Shown here piece after piece: positions 24,142-32,950 of a stretch of DNA of 64,000 bases; the stretch's first letter is position 1; the number at the start of each line of letters is the position of its first letter. The translations under genes and the position numbers were made by a program. This stretch comes from Oceanospirillaceae bacterium (GTDB lineage: Bacteria > Pseudomonadota > Gammaproteobacteria > Pseudomonadales > Oceanobacteraceae): assembly GCA_024234265.1 (NCBI GenBank), contig JACKOM010000013.1, positions 10,921 to 74,920 of the forward strand, written 5' to 3'. Below the pieces are notes generated by a model. That model was not told the DNA's origin. It did not search any database and saw only the letters and a list, made by a program, of their open reading frames with translations.

Positions 24142-25050
24142 TCACCCCTTCCGTATCGACGCCAACCACAACCCCGCCAGTGCCAATAACGCCCCCACCC
24201 CGTGGTAAATATGCAGCTCTTCCCCCAGCAGGGGGATGGACAACATAGTGGTAAATACCGGGATTAAATAACTGAATATCGAGGCTATGCCTGGCCCTAC
24301 CACATCCACGCCTTTATTCCATAACCAGTAGGCTAAAACCGAGGGCAGGGTGGCCACATAGGCCAGCGCCCAGATCACGTTATGGTTAAGTGTGATGCCC
24401 AAGCTGAAATTATTCTGCACAAAAAACAGCGGCAGAATAAACAGGGTGCCGAGCGGAATTAAAATAATTAACAGGGCCATGGCCGGAATGGGGATTGCCC
24501 ATTTTTTGTATAACACCGAATACAAAGACCACCACAGCATGGCGGCAAACATAATTAAATCACCACTGTTGAAATGCAGGTTAAATAAACGCTCCGGCTG
24601 GCCGTGGCTGAGTATGGTGATGGCGCCGGCGCAGGATAATAACGCACCGCTGATCTCGCGTTTTGCCGGACGGCTTTTTAATAACCATAAACTGCACAAC
24701 AGGGTGCCAAACGGCAGGGTGCTGCTCACCAGGGTGATGTTAATTGCCGTGGTATAGGCCGCGGCTGTGTACAGCAATGAGTTATAGGTGCCTATGCCAA
24801 GGGCGGCGAGGCACAGAATTTTCCAGCGGTACTGGATAATTTCGCACCGGTAACGGCGCACATACATCACGCAGAACGGCAGCATATACAGACTTGGTAA
24901 ACACCAGCGCCAGAACGACAGGGCGAGGGGGGATAAATCCGCGCTGATATAACGTGCGGTCAGGGCGTTGCCGGCCCAGAACAGGCTGGTGAGGGCCAGG
25001 CCAAACAGGGCCACGGGGTAGGAAAATTCAAGGCGTTTCAGGTGTATCAC
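24142..25050 (-). CDS. EamA/DMT family transporter
   Basis: This 302-aa inner-membrane protein has about ten hydrophobic segments arranged as two EamA repeats. LFWAGNALTARYI near residues 23-35 and ISADLSPLALSFWRW near 35-49 are typical of the drug/metabolite exporter superfamily. A GTG start at 25050 has GGGAG upstream. The stop codon abuts the half attC of array B, so integron-related rearrangement reached the very end of this gene without truncating it. The substrate is unknown. Confidence 0.9.
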   Translation of the reverse strand: MIHLKRLEFSYPVALFGLALTSLFWAGNALTARYISADLSPLALSFWRWCLPSLYMLPFCVMYVRRYRCEIIQYRWKILCLAALGIGTYNSLLYTAAAYTTAINITLVSSTLPFGTLLCSLWLLKSRPAKREISGALLSCAGAITILSHGQPERLFNLHFNSGDLIMFAAMLWWSLYSVLYKKWAIPIPAMALLIILIPLGTLFILPLFFVQNNFSLGITLNHNVIWALAYVATLPSVLAYWLWNKGVDVVGPGIASIFSYLIPVFTTMLSIPLLGEELHIYHGVGALLALAGLWLASIRKG

Positions 25051-25302
25051 GGCATGGCTCCCAGGGGGTGGCGCATTGTCTTATAAGTCCGGCGGCAAGG
25101 CTAGTTTGTGGGCTGATTGTTGCCTGAAACAGGCTTTTCCGCCGCCGCAAACCGGCTTGTTGCTGTGCAGCCTGTGATCCCTGCCACAGCTGGCATTTTC
25201 TGCGGCTTTCTGGCCTATCTATGGCTGATTTGGCCTTTAGGCTTGCCCGGCTTTCCGGTAAAGTAGCTCCCTTTTTTCCAGCTGTTCCGGGTATCGTTTT
25301 GT

Positions 25303-26751
25303 ATGTTTTTTGAACAGGAACGAAGTCAGTTTTTCCGCCCCCTCACGGGCAAGTACCGTGAGCAGGTGGTGGAGTGTCTGCGCGAGCTGTACAAGCAGTT
25401 ATTCAGCTCCAGCCATGCCGATTACGGGCAGGCGTTGTCACGGGATGCCATCATCGGCATTTTCCAGGAGGCCTTAGTGCGCGCCCCTGTGTTGTCCGGC
25501 GAGGACGACGAGCAGGAAAGCCGTTTTAAAACTAACCGTGAACAAGCGCAGTTTATTCTTAACCAATTGCTGGAATATGGCTGGTTTGAAAAACAGGTGG
25601 ATGAAGCCACCCTGCAATCAACCTTTAGTTTTACCCGTATCGGGCGTGAATTTACCGAACCGTTTGTGGCCAGCAGCCGCAGCAATCAGGTGGCCCGCCA
25701 CCGTAATACCCGTAACGTGCGTAACGCGCTGGAATCTTTTCTGGAGCACGGCGAGGTTTACGATTTACTTGATGCGTTTGAATACAGTGAGCGCATTATC
25801 AGCGATTTCACCGATGTCATCGCCGAACTGGATGAACGCAAACGCGCCCTGGTGCGTGAAATGGAAGGCCAGATGCTGGTGCAAAAAGCCAGCGATCAGT
25901 TTTTTGATTTTATGGAAAAACGTTTCCAGCCGGATTTATCCGTGCGTTTATCCGCCGATAACGTGGAAAAATACCGCGGCCAGATCAGCGAATTAATTGA
26001 CCGTATTCGCGCCAGCGATAAAAAATTCAAAACCCGCGCCGAGCAGCGCCTGCGTGAATTATTGCCCGATCAGGCCGTGCAGGGGCAAAGCCTGTTATGG
26101 CAAATTCTGGATGATATCGACAGCCGCCTGCGCAGTGCCTGTGAACATATTCTGCCGCAGGTGCGTAAAGCCCTGCAGAACTTCACCAAACGCGCCGATA
26201 TTATTATCCGCCAGATGAATTACCTGGCCAGCCAGAAAAATAACGATGTGGTGGCGGTGTGTAAAAACCTCGCCGCATTAAAACCCGCCGAGCAGGATGC
26301 GCAGTTATTGCGTGTTGCCGATTTAATGGCCGTGCCGAAATTAGGTTTAATTGACCCGGCCAGCGTGCGCCTTGCGCCACCGCGTAAACGTGTGGTGATT
26401 GATACCATAGTGGATGAAGGCCTTGAGGCGGTGGATCAGAACAGTCGCCGCGAGCTGTATGTGCAGCAAGCCCTCGACCAGGCGTTTTTTGTGAATAACA
26501 ACGCGGTGAAAAGTTATCTGGTTAATCAATTCCAGCAGCGCAGTGAAGTGCTCTCCAGCGAATTACCGATTGAAAGTGCCCGCGATCTGCTCGCTCTTGC
26601 GTACCTGATCAGCGTGGGCGCGATGGATAATTTATCCAGTGAATACCAATTTGAAGTGGAATTAAAACGCGAGAACGAACCGCATACCTATTTCACCGCT
26701 AAAGATGAATTTCTGATCAAACTGGTGAAACGCCAGCCTGAGGTTGTCTGA
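25303..26751 (+). CDS. jetA: JetA/MksF-like subunit of Wadjet-type SMC complex
   Basis: This 482-aa mostly helical protein opens with MFFEQERSQFFRPLTGKYRE, characteristic of the JetA family. It has a winged-helix-like N-terminal region (residues about 10-115), helical middle segments and a kleisin-like role by family analogy with MukF/MksF. It is the first gene of a tight three-gene operon; its TGA overlaps the ATG of the next gene by one base (TGATG). Partners should be JetB and the SMC ATPase JetC. The intergenic region 25051-25302 must hold the promoter, but I see no convincing match. Confidence 0.88.
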   Translation: MFFEQERSQFFRPLTGKYREQVVECLRELYKQLFSSSHADYGQALSRDAIIGIFQEALVRAPVLSGEDDEQESRFKTNREQAQFILNQLLEYGWFEKQVDEATLQSTFSFTRIGREFTEPFVASSRSNQVARHRNTRNVRNALESFLEHGEVYDLLDAFEYSERIISDFTDVIAELDERKRALVREMEGQMLVQKASDQFFDFMEKRFQPDLSVRLSADNVEKYRGQISELIDRIRASDKKFKTRAEQRLRELLPDQAVQGQSLLWQILDDIDSRLRSACEHILPQVRKALQNFTKRADIIIRQMNYLASQKNNDVVAVCKNLAALKPAEQDAQLLRVADLMAVPKLGLIDPASVRLAPPRKRVVIDTIVDEGLEAVDQNSRRELYVQQALDQAFFVNNNAVKSYLVNQFQQRSEVLSSELPIESARDLLALAYLISVGAMDNLSSEYQFEVELKRENEPHTYFTAKDEFLIKLVKRQPEVV

Positions 26752-27497
26752 TGTTAAATCTGATAGAAGAAAAATTAGAAAAAGATGGCCTGACCAGCAA
26801 AGATTTTTCCGAACTGTTAATCCGCTTGCTGGATTACGGGGTAATTTGCCGCGATGAATCCCAGGTGGAGCAAACCCTGTATGACCGTTACCTGCGTATT
26901 GAAAATTTAATTGCCGATTATTTATCCCTGATGGGGGTGCGTGTACAACACGACCGCCGTTTCCAGTTTGTGCGTTTATATCCGCCGGGGGCACAGGTGC
27001 CCGGCATGGAAGATGATTTCGACCAGCCCTTTAACGGCGGCCTGCGGGTGCGTTTAAACCAGAACGAAGTGGCACTGGTGTTAATTCTGCGCAGCCTGTA
27101 CGACAAAGCCCTGCGTGAAGGTGCGGTGGATGAAAACGGCTGTGCGTTAGCTTCGCTGGAATCCATCACCATCAGCCTGAAAAACTTATTACACCGCAGC
27201 CTGCCGGAAAATATCACCGAGCGTAAAGCCCTTTTCCGTAAACTGCGTCAGCTGCGTTTAATTCAGCTGACCAGTGAAGATGTGCTTGAGGGGGGGGAAT
27301 TCTGGCTCAAGGTGCGCCCCATGATTATGAGTTACGTCAGCGATGACGTGCTCGGTGAATTACTGGCGGAAAAACTCGCCGCCGATGTGGACCCTGTGTC
27401 GGCCACGGATACAAATAATGAAAACGAAATCACCGCAGAAGACGGTGAAGATCTGCTGGCAGCCGCGCCCAGTGTGTTTGATGGAGAGGCGCAATAA
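26751..27497 (+). CDS. jetB: JetB/MksE-like subunit (DUF4194)
   Basis: This 248-aa protein is a predicted winged-helix KITE-type partner. DFSELLIRLLDYGVICRD near residues 20-37 and RFQFVRLYPPGAQVPG near 66-81 fit DUF4194, the second subunit of Wadjet and MksBEF complexes. The tail after residue 210 is acidic. The TAA overlaps the ATG of jetC by one base. Two one-base overlaps in a row indicate strict translational coupling of a stoichiometric complex. Confidence 0.88.
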   Translation: MLNLIEEKLEKDGLTSKDFSELLIRLLDYGVICRDESQVEQTLYDRYLRIENLIADYLSLMGVRVQHDRRFQFVRLYPPGAQVPGMEDDFDQPFNGGLRVRLNQNEVALVLILRSLYDKALREGAVDENGCALASLESITISLKNLLHRSLPENITERKALFRKLRQLRLIQLTSEDVLEGGEFWLKVRPMIMSYVSDDVLGELLAEKLAADVDPVSATDTNNENEITAEDGEDLLAAAPSVFDGEAQ

Positions 27498-30400
27498 TGT
27501 TTCTGAAAAAATTTATTTACGTTAACTGGGGCAATATTCCCGCCACCGAATTTGATTTCGGGCCGATAAACTTATTATCCGGCGGTAACGGTTCCGGTAA
27601 AACCACGGCGGCGGACGCCCTGCAAACCATCATGACCGCCGCGCACGATAATTTATTTAACTACAACCCCGGCCAGGATGAATCCACACAAAAAGGCCGT
27701 GGTAAACAGGTGCGTACCTTAGCGTCTTACGTGCTGGGTTGTGACGATGGCAGTTACGCCCGCCCCGACGGTGCTAACGGTTATCTGGCGGCGGTATTTC
27801 ATCCCACCGCCGGTGAAAGTGGCCAGCCGTTTACCGCAGTGCTGGCGGTGAGTGCATTTATTGATAAAGCCGGTGCCCAGGCCGTGGCCCGTCAGAGTGA
27901 TATGCTGCTGATGATAGTGGCCGGCCATGAATTAGGTTTAAGTGATTTTCTCACCGACGATGAAGCCGGCAAGCAGGTTGTGCCGCTGGATAAAATTTTT
28001 AAACGTCTCGGTAAACGCTGTGGTGCCCGTGCGGTAGAAAAATACGACACCAAAAAACAATATTTACGCCGTTTTTACGGTGCCCTGCGTGGCCGTGAAG
28101 ATGCGGTGAGTGAGCGTGAAGCCATGAACGCGGCACGCGCATTTTCACGTTTTATGGCCTACAAACCGGTGAAGAGCATTAACGGTTTTGTTGCCAATGA
28201 AATTCTCGAGAAAAAAGATTTAGGCGAAGCGATTCGCACCGTTTCGGATTTAATGAAAACCATCCACGCGATGGAGTCCGACGCGAACCGATTAAAAGAA
28301 GATATTGCGCGCCTCGAAGTGGGCCGTGGCCATTCACAGGTGTATATCGACCAGTGGATTGATTATCAGGTGGCCCATTATGTGGCGGCAAAATCCCGTT
28401 ACATGGCGGATCAAAAAGCCTACCGCGATGCCAAACAACAGCAGCAGGATATCCGCAGCCAGATTCATAATGCGGAAGATGAACGTCAAAATGCACAAAG
28501 CCGCCGTAAGCAGGTGCGTGAACAACTGGTGGGGCTGGAGGCACGCCGCCAGGGTATCCCTGCATTAAAAGATAAAGACAGGTTTGAGCAGGACATCGCC
28601 CAGTTTAAAACCCAGTTACAGCAACAGGCCGTGGCCCTGCTGGATCAGGATAAACAACTGCAATTCAGTTTAAGTGCCAGTGCCAGCATTGCGCAGTTAT
28701 TAAATAAAACCAGCATAGGTGCGGAAGTCAGTGCTTTAAACGAGCGTGGTTTATTACAGCAGGCTGCTTCATTGGTTAAATTGCGCGAAGCCAGCCAGCT
28801 GGATTTTGCCAAATTAATGAATAAAGACTTTATCGACATGGCGCCGCTCGAGGCCCATTTGGATGAAGCCTTAAAACGTCAGGAATCCATTAACCAATGG
28901 CGTGAGCGCTGGTTTAATGCGGAATTAACCCAGGAAGGCACCAGCCTGCGCGATCAGCTCGCCCGTTTAGTGGACCGCCGCGAACAAAAACTGCAAAACC
29001 AGCAGAAAAAAATGCAGCAGATTCAGCAGGAAATAGACCGTCTGAATACTGCCCAGGTGAGTTACCCGTATTTTGTGGAAGCCGCCCTGGATGCGATTCG
29101 CCGTGAATGCCCCCAGGCCCAGCCACGGGTATTGTGTGATTACGTGGAAATTACCGATAGCGAATGGCAAAGCGCAATTGAAGGTTATATTGGCGGTGCG
29201 CGTTTCTCGATCATTGTTGAGCCGGAATTCGAAGCCGAAGCCATCGCCATTGTGCGTAATATGCCGGGGCGTGATAACCGCGCGCGTGTTATTCAGGGCA
29301 GCAAAGCCCGTGAAGATGCCGAGCGCAGCAAACCTGCACACAATTCCATTATTCAGTTAATGAAATTTGAACACGCCAGTGCCGCGGCCTATTTAACCGC
29401 CAGTTATGGCAGTGTTGAGCAGGTACCTGATGCGATTGCACTGCGTAAAACCCGCCGTGGTTTAACCAAACAGGGCATGGGCAGCGGTGCATATTCCATG
29501 TACCGCTGTGATTTACCCGACAGCGAACTGGTATTTGGCCAGGGTGCCCGCGAGCGCGCCATGCAGGCAAAACAGGATGAATTACGTGGTTTGGCCGAGC
29601 AGGCCAACATAGCCAAACAAAGTGCCAAAGAAGCCCAGGATTTATTAATTGCCGTTAATCAGCTGCGCCATTTAAGTTACGGTGATTTGCTGAAAAATAT
29701 GGTGGATATCCATCGCCGCTGGCAGGGAGCGGAAAAAAATCTGGAGCAGATGGATTTATCTGATTTTTCTTCCCTGGAGGCGGAATACAATCAGCTTGCG
29801 AAACAGGCCGAAGAGCTGGATAAACAAATTCAGCGTCTTGACGGTGAGTTAGGTAAAGCTGAGCAGCAATTAAAAGACAGCGAAAAACGTTGCATCCAGT
29901 TAAGTGAGCAGCAGGGTAAAACCTCTGAGCAGGCGGAAAGCAATGAAGCCAATATCCGCGCAATCGGCAAACTCTGGCCGAATTTTGATGTGGAAAAATG
30001 TCTCGAAGAAGCCGACGCTGAAGCGGCGCGCACCACAGCGGAAATTGCCCAGAACCAGCAGCAATCCATTCTCAGTGAATTAAACAGCCGTGCCCACGGT
30101 TTGGATAAATCCCTTGCCGAACATAACCAGGGTTGTCAGACCATGGATGCGATTGTCTACAGCCCGGATTATAGCGACGAACACAGCGCGGCTTTCTTCC
30201 GTGAAGTATGTAATGTGCAGCGTGAAATCGAACGTATTCACAACCGCCTGCGCAATAATATTCTGGTGGAAAAACAGGATAAATTAACCAGCCTGAAAAA
30301 CAGCTTCGACAGCGCGTTTGTCACTAACCTTTGCCATGCGATTTACCAATCGATTAACGAAGGTAAACGCACCTTAGAAGAAATGAACCGTGAACTGGTC

Positions 30401-31141
30401 AGCCATAAATTTGGTACCGATAAAGAATGTTATTGGTTCGACTGGCAGTGGGTGCCTGAATTTAAGGATTATTGGAACTTCTTCGAAGAAGTGATTAAAA
30501 ATCCGGCGATTGGTGAAGGCCAAACCCTGTTTGAAGTAAAACTCTCGCCAAAATCCGTGAAGGTGCGTGAACAGCTGATGGCCATGCTGCTGGATGAAGA
30601 CGAGCAAAAAGCCATGCGTGAGCTGGAGCGTATTTCCGATTACCGCAATTATCGTGAATACGAAATTTTCAAACAGCCGGAAGGCAAAGAGCCGATTGCA
30701 CTTTCCCAATATGGCACGGGTTCCGGTGGCCAGCTGGAAACCCCGGCCTATATTATCCGCAGCGCGGCCATTACCTCGGCCTTCCGCTTTAACCAGGGTG
30801 ATACCCACCTGCGTATGGTACTGGTGGATGAGGCCTTCTCAAAAATGGATGAAACCCGCTCTAAAGAGGTAATCAACTATTTAACCGAAAGCCTTGGCCT
30901 GCAATTGCTGTTTATTATGCCAACCAGTAAATCCGGCCCGTTTATGGATTTAATTTCCAACCAGTTTGTATTCAGCAAAGTGCCATTAGCAGGCGGGCAG
31001 AGCAAACGGGGTGAATTAAATACCCGCGTGCTGGTGGACCGCCAGGCCTGTAACCAGGAAAAAATTCAGGAGTTGTGGGCACAGCACCGCCGTGTGGTGC
31101 GCCAGCAGGCAGAACTGGATTTTATGGAAGACCTGGCCTGA
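27497..31141 (+). CDS. jetC: JetC/MksB-like SMC ATPase
   Basis: This 1214-aa SMC-type protein has an N-terminal Walker A (GGNGSGKTT, residues 29-37), then long coiled coils (about 250-500 and 680-960) around a hinge-like region near 540-660. The C-terminal head has the signature GTGSGGQ near 1073 and Walker B LRMVLVDEAFSKMDE near 1106-1118. In Wadjet, the JetABC complex extrudes DNA loops and the JetD nuclease cuts small circular plasmids; in MksBEF the same core works in chromosome organisation. No JetD (DUF2220/Toprim) gene lies beside it. A strong terminator follows. Confidence 0.9.
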   Translation: MFLKKFIYVNWGNIPATEFDFGPINLLSGGNGSGKTTAADALQTIMTAAHDNLFNYNPGQDESTQKGRGKQVRTLASYVLGCDDGSYARPDGANGYLAAVFHPTAGESGQPFTAVLAVSAFIDKAGAQAVARQSDMLLMIVAGHELGLSDFLTDDEAGKQVVPLDKIFKRLGKRCGARAVEKYDTKKQYLRRFYGALRGREDAVSEREAMNAARAFSRFMAYKPVKSINGFVANEILEKKDLGEAIRTVSDLMKTIHAMESDANRLKEDIARLEVGRGHSQVYIDQWIDYQVAHYVAAKSRYMADQKAYRDAKQQQQDIRSQIHNAEDERQNAQSRRKQVREQLVGLEARRQGIPALKDKDRFEQDIAQFKTQLQQQAVALLDQDKQLQFSLSASASIAQLLNKTSIGAEVSALNERGLLQQAASLVKLREASQLDFAKLMNKDFIDMAPLEAHLDEALKRQESINQWRERWFNAELTQEGTSLRDQLARLVDRREQKLQNQQKKMQQIQQEIDRLNTAQVSYPYFVEAALDAIRRECPQAQPRVLCDYVEITDSEWQSAIEGYIGGARFSIIVEPEFEAEAIAIVRNMPGRDNRARVIQGSKAREDAERSKPAHNSIIQLMKFEHASAAAYLTASYGSVEQVPDAIALRKTRRGLTKQGMGSGAYSMYRCDLPDSELVFGQGARERAMQAKQDELRGLAEQANIAKQSAKEAQDLLIAVNQLRHLSYGDLLKNMVDIHRRWQGAEKNLEQMDLSDFSSLEAEYNQLAKQAEELDKQIQRLDGELGKAEQQLKDSEKRCIQLSEQQGKTSEQAESNEANIRAIGKLWPNFDVEKCLEEADAEAARTTAEIAQNQQQSILSELNSRAHGLDKSLAEHNQGCQTMDAIVYSPDYSDEHSAAFFREVCNVQREIERIHNRLRNNILVEKQDKLTSLKNSFDSAFVTNLCHAIYQSINEGKRTLEEMNRELVSHKFGTDKECYWFDWQWVPEFKDYWNFFEEVIKNPAIGEGQTLFEVKLSPKSVKVREQLMAMLLDEDEQKAMRELERISDYRNYREYEIFKQPEGKEPIALSQYGTGSGGQLETPAYIIRSAAITSAFRFNQGDTHLRMVLVDEAFSKMDETRSKEVINYLTESLGLQLLFIMPTSKSGPFMDLISNQFVFSKVPLAGGQSKRGELNTRVLVDRQACNQEKIQELWAQHRRVVRQQAELDFMEDLA

Positions 31142-31165
31142 TTTAAACGGGTGAAATGATGCAAT

Positions 31166-31197
31166 AAAAAAAACGGCGCTGATGCGCCGTTTTTTAT
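31166..31197. terminator. Bidirectional terminator after jetC
   Basis: AAACGGCGC and GCGCCGTTT pair around TGAT, with A and T runs on both sides. It serves jetC and the convergent Mrr-like gene. Confidence 0.9.
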
Positions 31198-31224
31198 ATC
31201 GGTAGCTGTTGTTCAAAAGGTGCG

Positions 31225-32007
31225 TCATTCAATTTGGCGGGTGCCTCTGCATTGAGGAAAGCGTTTGCAGCCAAGAAAATTGCCACCGGCGTTAGGGCCG
31301 CGTTTGGCTTGGCGTAACACCATTGGGCTTTTGCATACCGGACAATATATTTCTGTACTAGCGGTTTTGATATGGGGTGTATATGCCGCATTGGTTTGCA
31401 GTGGTTTAATCAGGTTATAGAGTTTTTCCCCATTTATTAATTCAATATTATTGGCTTTGGCAAATACACGTGCTTCTGCGGTAAATTCCCCTGAGCACAC
31501 TACTATGCCACCTGTCGCTTTTTCCGCTGTAATAACACCGAGTAGTTCTCTGATAACACCTACACCGACATTTTTGGATTGCCAATGTTTGCACTGAACA
31601 AAAACAGTGTCATTGTTCTTTTTTAATATAAGGTCTATGCCACCATCCGGCCCTGCACTGGAATTCTCAGAAACCTGATAACCTTGCCGGCGGTACGTTT
31701 CGCTGACTAAATATTCAAATTCCCGCCAGGTCAGATTTTTGCTGGACGTTACGCCGGTGTGGCGTTTGATAAGTTCACCTTTACGCCAACTATTGAATGC
31801 GGATACACAGGCAAACAATACGAATAACATGGCAATGATGCCAGCCATGGATGAAAACGCGTTACTTAGCGCTTTAAATGTACTGGTGCTGAAGTTGGTG
31901 TTTGGTAACCCGTATTTAAGAGTTACATATGCAATCGCTGCCAAAATAAGGTTTAACCACCATGGCAGGGAAAGTAATTCATCAACGAGAGTTTTGTTAC
32001 GCACCAT
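31225..32007 (-). CDS. Membrane-anchored Mrr-like restriction endonuclease with C4 zinc finger
   Basis: This 260-aa protein has two N-terminal membrane helices (about residues 14-32 and 52-71) and then an Mrr-type PD-(D/E)xK nuclease domain. E99, D121/D125 (GPDGGIDLIL) and Q138-x-K140 (VQCKHW) fit the catalytic pattern. A C-terminal topoisomerase-type zinc finger has cysteines 222, 225, 247 and 253 (CPVCKSPM, LGCKRFPQC). The active site would be cytoplasmic and held at the membrane. It is convergent with jetC and separated from it by a terminator. It may be unrelated to the SMC operon or may supply the missing nuclease; the sequence cannot decide. Confidence 0.88.
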   Translation of the reverse strand: MVRNKTLVDELLSLPWWLNLILAAIAYVTLKYGLPNTNFSTSTFKALSNAFSSMAGIIAMLFVLFACVSAFNSWRKGELIKRHTGVTSSKNLTWREFEYLVSETYRRQGYQVSENSSAGPDGGIDLILKKNNDTVFVQCKHWQSKNVGVGVIRELLGVITAEKATGGIVVCSGEFTAEARVFAKANNIELINGEKLYNLIKPLQTNAAYTPHIKTASTEIYCPVCKSPMVLRQAKRGPNAGGNFLGCKRFPQCRGTRQIE

Positions 32008-32285
32008 AGGCCCCTTACTGAATTATTTTGGCTGATGGCAGAGTAGTTCTTTCAGAAACATCATTCTGTCGTTACCAATAATTTATGCATTATAGGTTGT
32101 GAAACAGAGGCACCTATCTGCCAATGGCAGTGATGGTGGTTAGTGTGTTTTGCTTCTGCGGTGATATGTGACGGGTAGCATAAAGTGAACAATGTCTTGC
32201 AACAAGGTTGCATTTTTCACTGCCCGGCGCGGGTTTTTACCCAACAGCTTCTACACTTCCCTCTGTGATTAAGGAGGAGCCCCGT

Positions 32286-32627
32286 ATGAAAAGCCTGATG
32301 TTGATGATGTTATGCCTGTTAAGCCCGTTGACCCTGGCTGCCGGTCTGGATTACAGCAAGCTGCAATACCCGGTGGAGGATGCCGAGCAGAGTTACAAAG
32401 CAGGCAAACCTGAGTTTGCGGCTGTGTTGCACAAGGGCAATCTGCGTTATCCGGGGTTGAGTCCTGACCAGCGTAAACGCCTGAAAAACGAAGGGCGTAC
32501 CCGTACCCTCAATGAGTTTATGTTGTACAAAGAAGAGGGCGCAGAGATGGATCTCGATGAGCGCATTGCTTTAGAAAAATACGCAACCCGCTATAATCGC
32601 CAGCTTCTGAATTTGCTGGGGTGGTAG
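32286..32627 (+). CDS. Small secreted protein, unknown function
   Basis: This 113-aa protein starts at an ATG with AGGAGG upstream. A signal peptide (MKSLMLMMLCLLSPLTLAAG) is cleaved near residue 18-20. The mature part is highly charged and helical (LSPDQRKRLKNEGRTRTLNE and MDLDERIALEKYATRYN), with no cysteines. No family is recognised. It lies 6 bp before the YkgJ-like gene and is probably cotranscribed. From 32008 to 32285 I see only the likely promoter region. Confidence 0.75.
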   Translation: MKSLMLMMLCLLSPLTLAAGLDYSKLQYPVEDAEQSYKAGKPEFAAVLHKGNLRYPGLSPDQRKRLKNEGRTRTLNEFMLYKEEGAEMDLDERIALEKYATRYNRQLLNLLGW

Positions 32628-32633
32628 TGTCTG

Positions 32634-32888
32634 ATGGAATGCCGTATGGGATGTGGTGCCTGTTGTATCGCCATTTCCATTTCCAGCCCCATGCCGGGTT
32701 ACCCCAGGGGCAAACCCGCCGGGGAGCGTTGCCTGCATTTGAGTGATGATCTGTTGTGTAAGATTTTCACATCCCCTGAGCGCCCCAAAGTCTGTGATGA
32801 TTTCAAAGCCGAGCCGGCCATGTGTGGCAATAACCGTGATGAGGCCCTGGCGACGTTACATCATCTGGAAATGATTACTTCGGCCTGA
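32634..32888 (+). CDS. YkgJ family cysteine-cluster protein
   Basis: This 84-aa protein starts with MECRMGCGACC, the N-terminal cluster of the YkgJ (CxxxCxxCC) family. Further cysteines sit in RCLHL, LLCKIF, KVCDDF and AMCGNN. Together they probably bind zinc or an iron-sulphur centre. The usual role is unknown; some relatives are involved in metal-dependent processes. A terminator follows at 32912-32940. Confidence 0.85.
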   Translation: MECRMGCGACCIAISISSPMPGYPRGKPAGERCLHLSDDLLCKIFTSPERPKVCDDFKAEPAMCGNNRDEALATLHHLEMITSA

Positions 32889-32911
32889 GTGCGGGTTGTT
32901 TTAGTGGATTT

Positions 32912-32940
32912 AAAAAACGCCAGCAGATGCTGGCGTTTTT
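32912..32940. terminator. Bidirectional terminator
   Basis: AAAAACGCCAGCA and TGCTGGCGTTTTT form a near-perfect stem with a GA loop. It lies between the YkgJ-like gene and the convergent chemoreceptor gene. Confidence 0.9.
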
Positions 32941-32950
32941 GTTTGTGTGT

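Noticed and set aside
31225..32007. Mrr-like gene as JetD
   Set aside because: It has an Mrr-type nuclease, two membrane helices and a zinc finger. No DUF2220 or Toprim features are present, and it is on the opposite strand.
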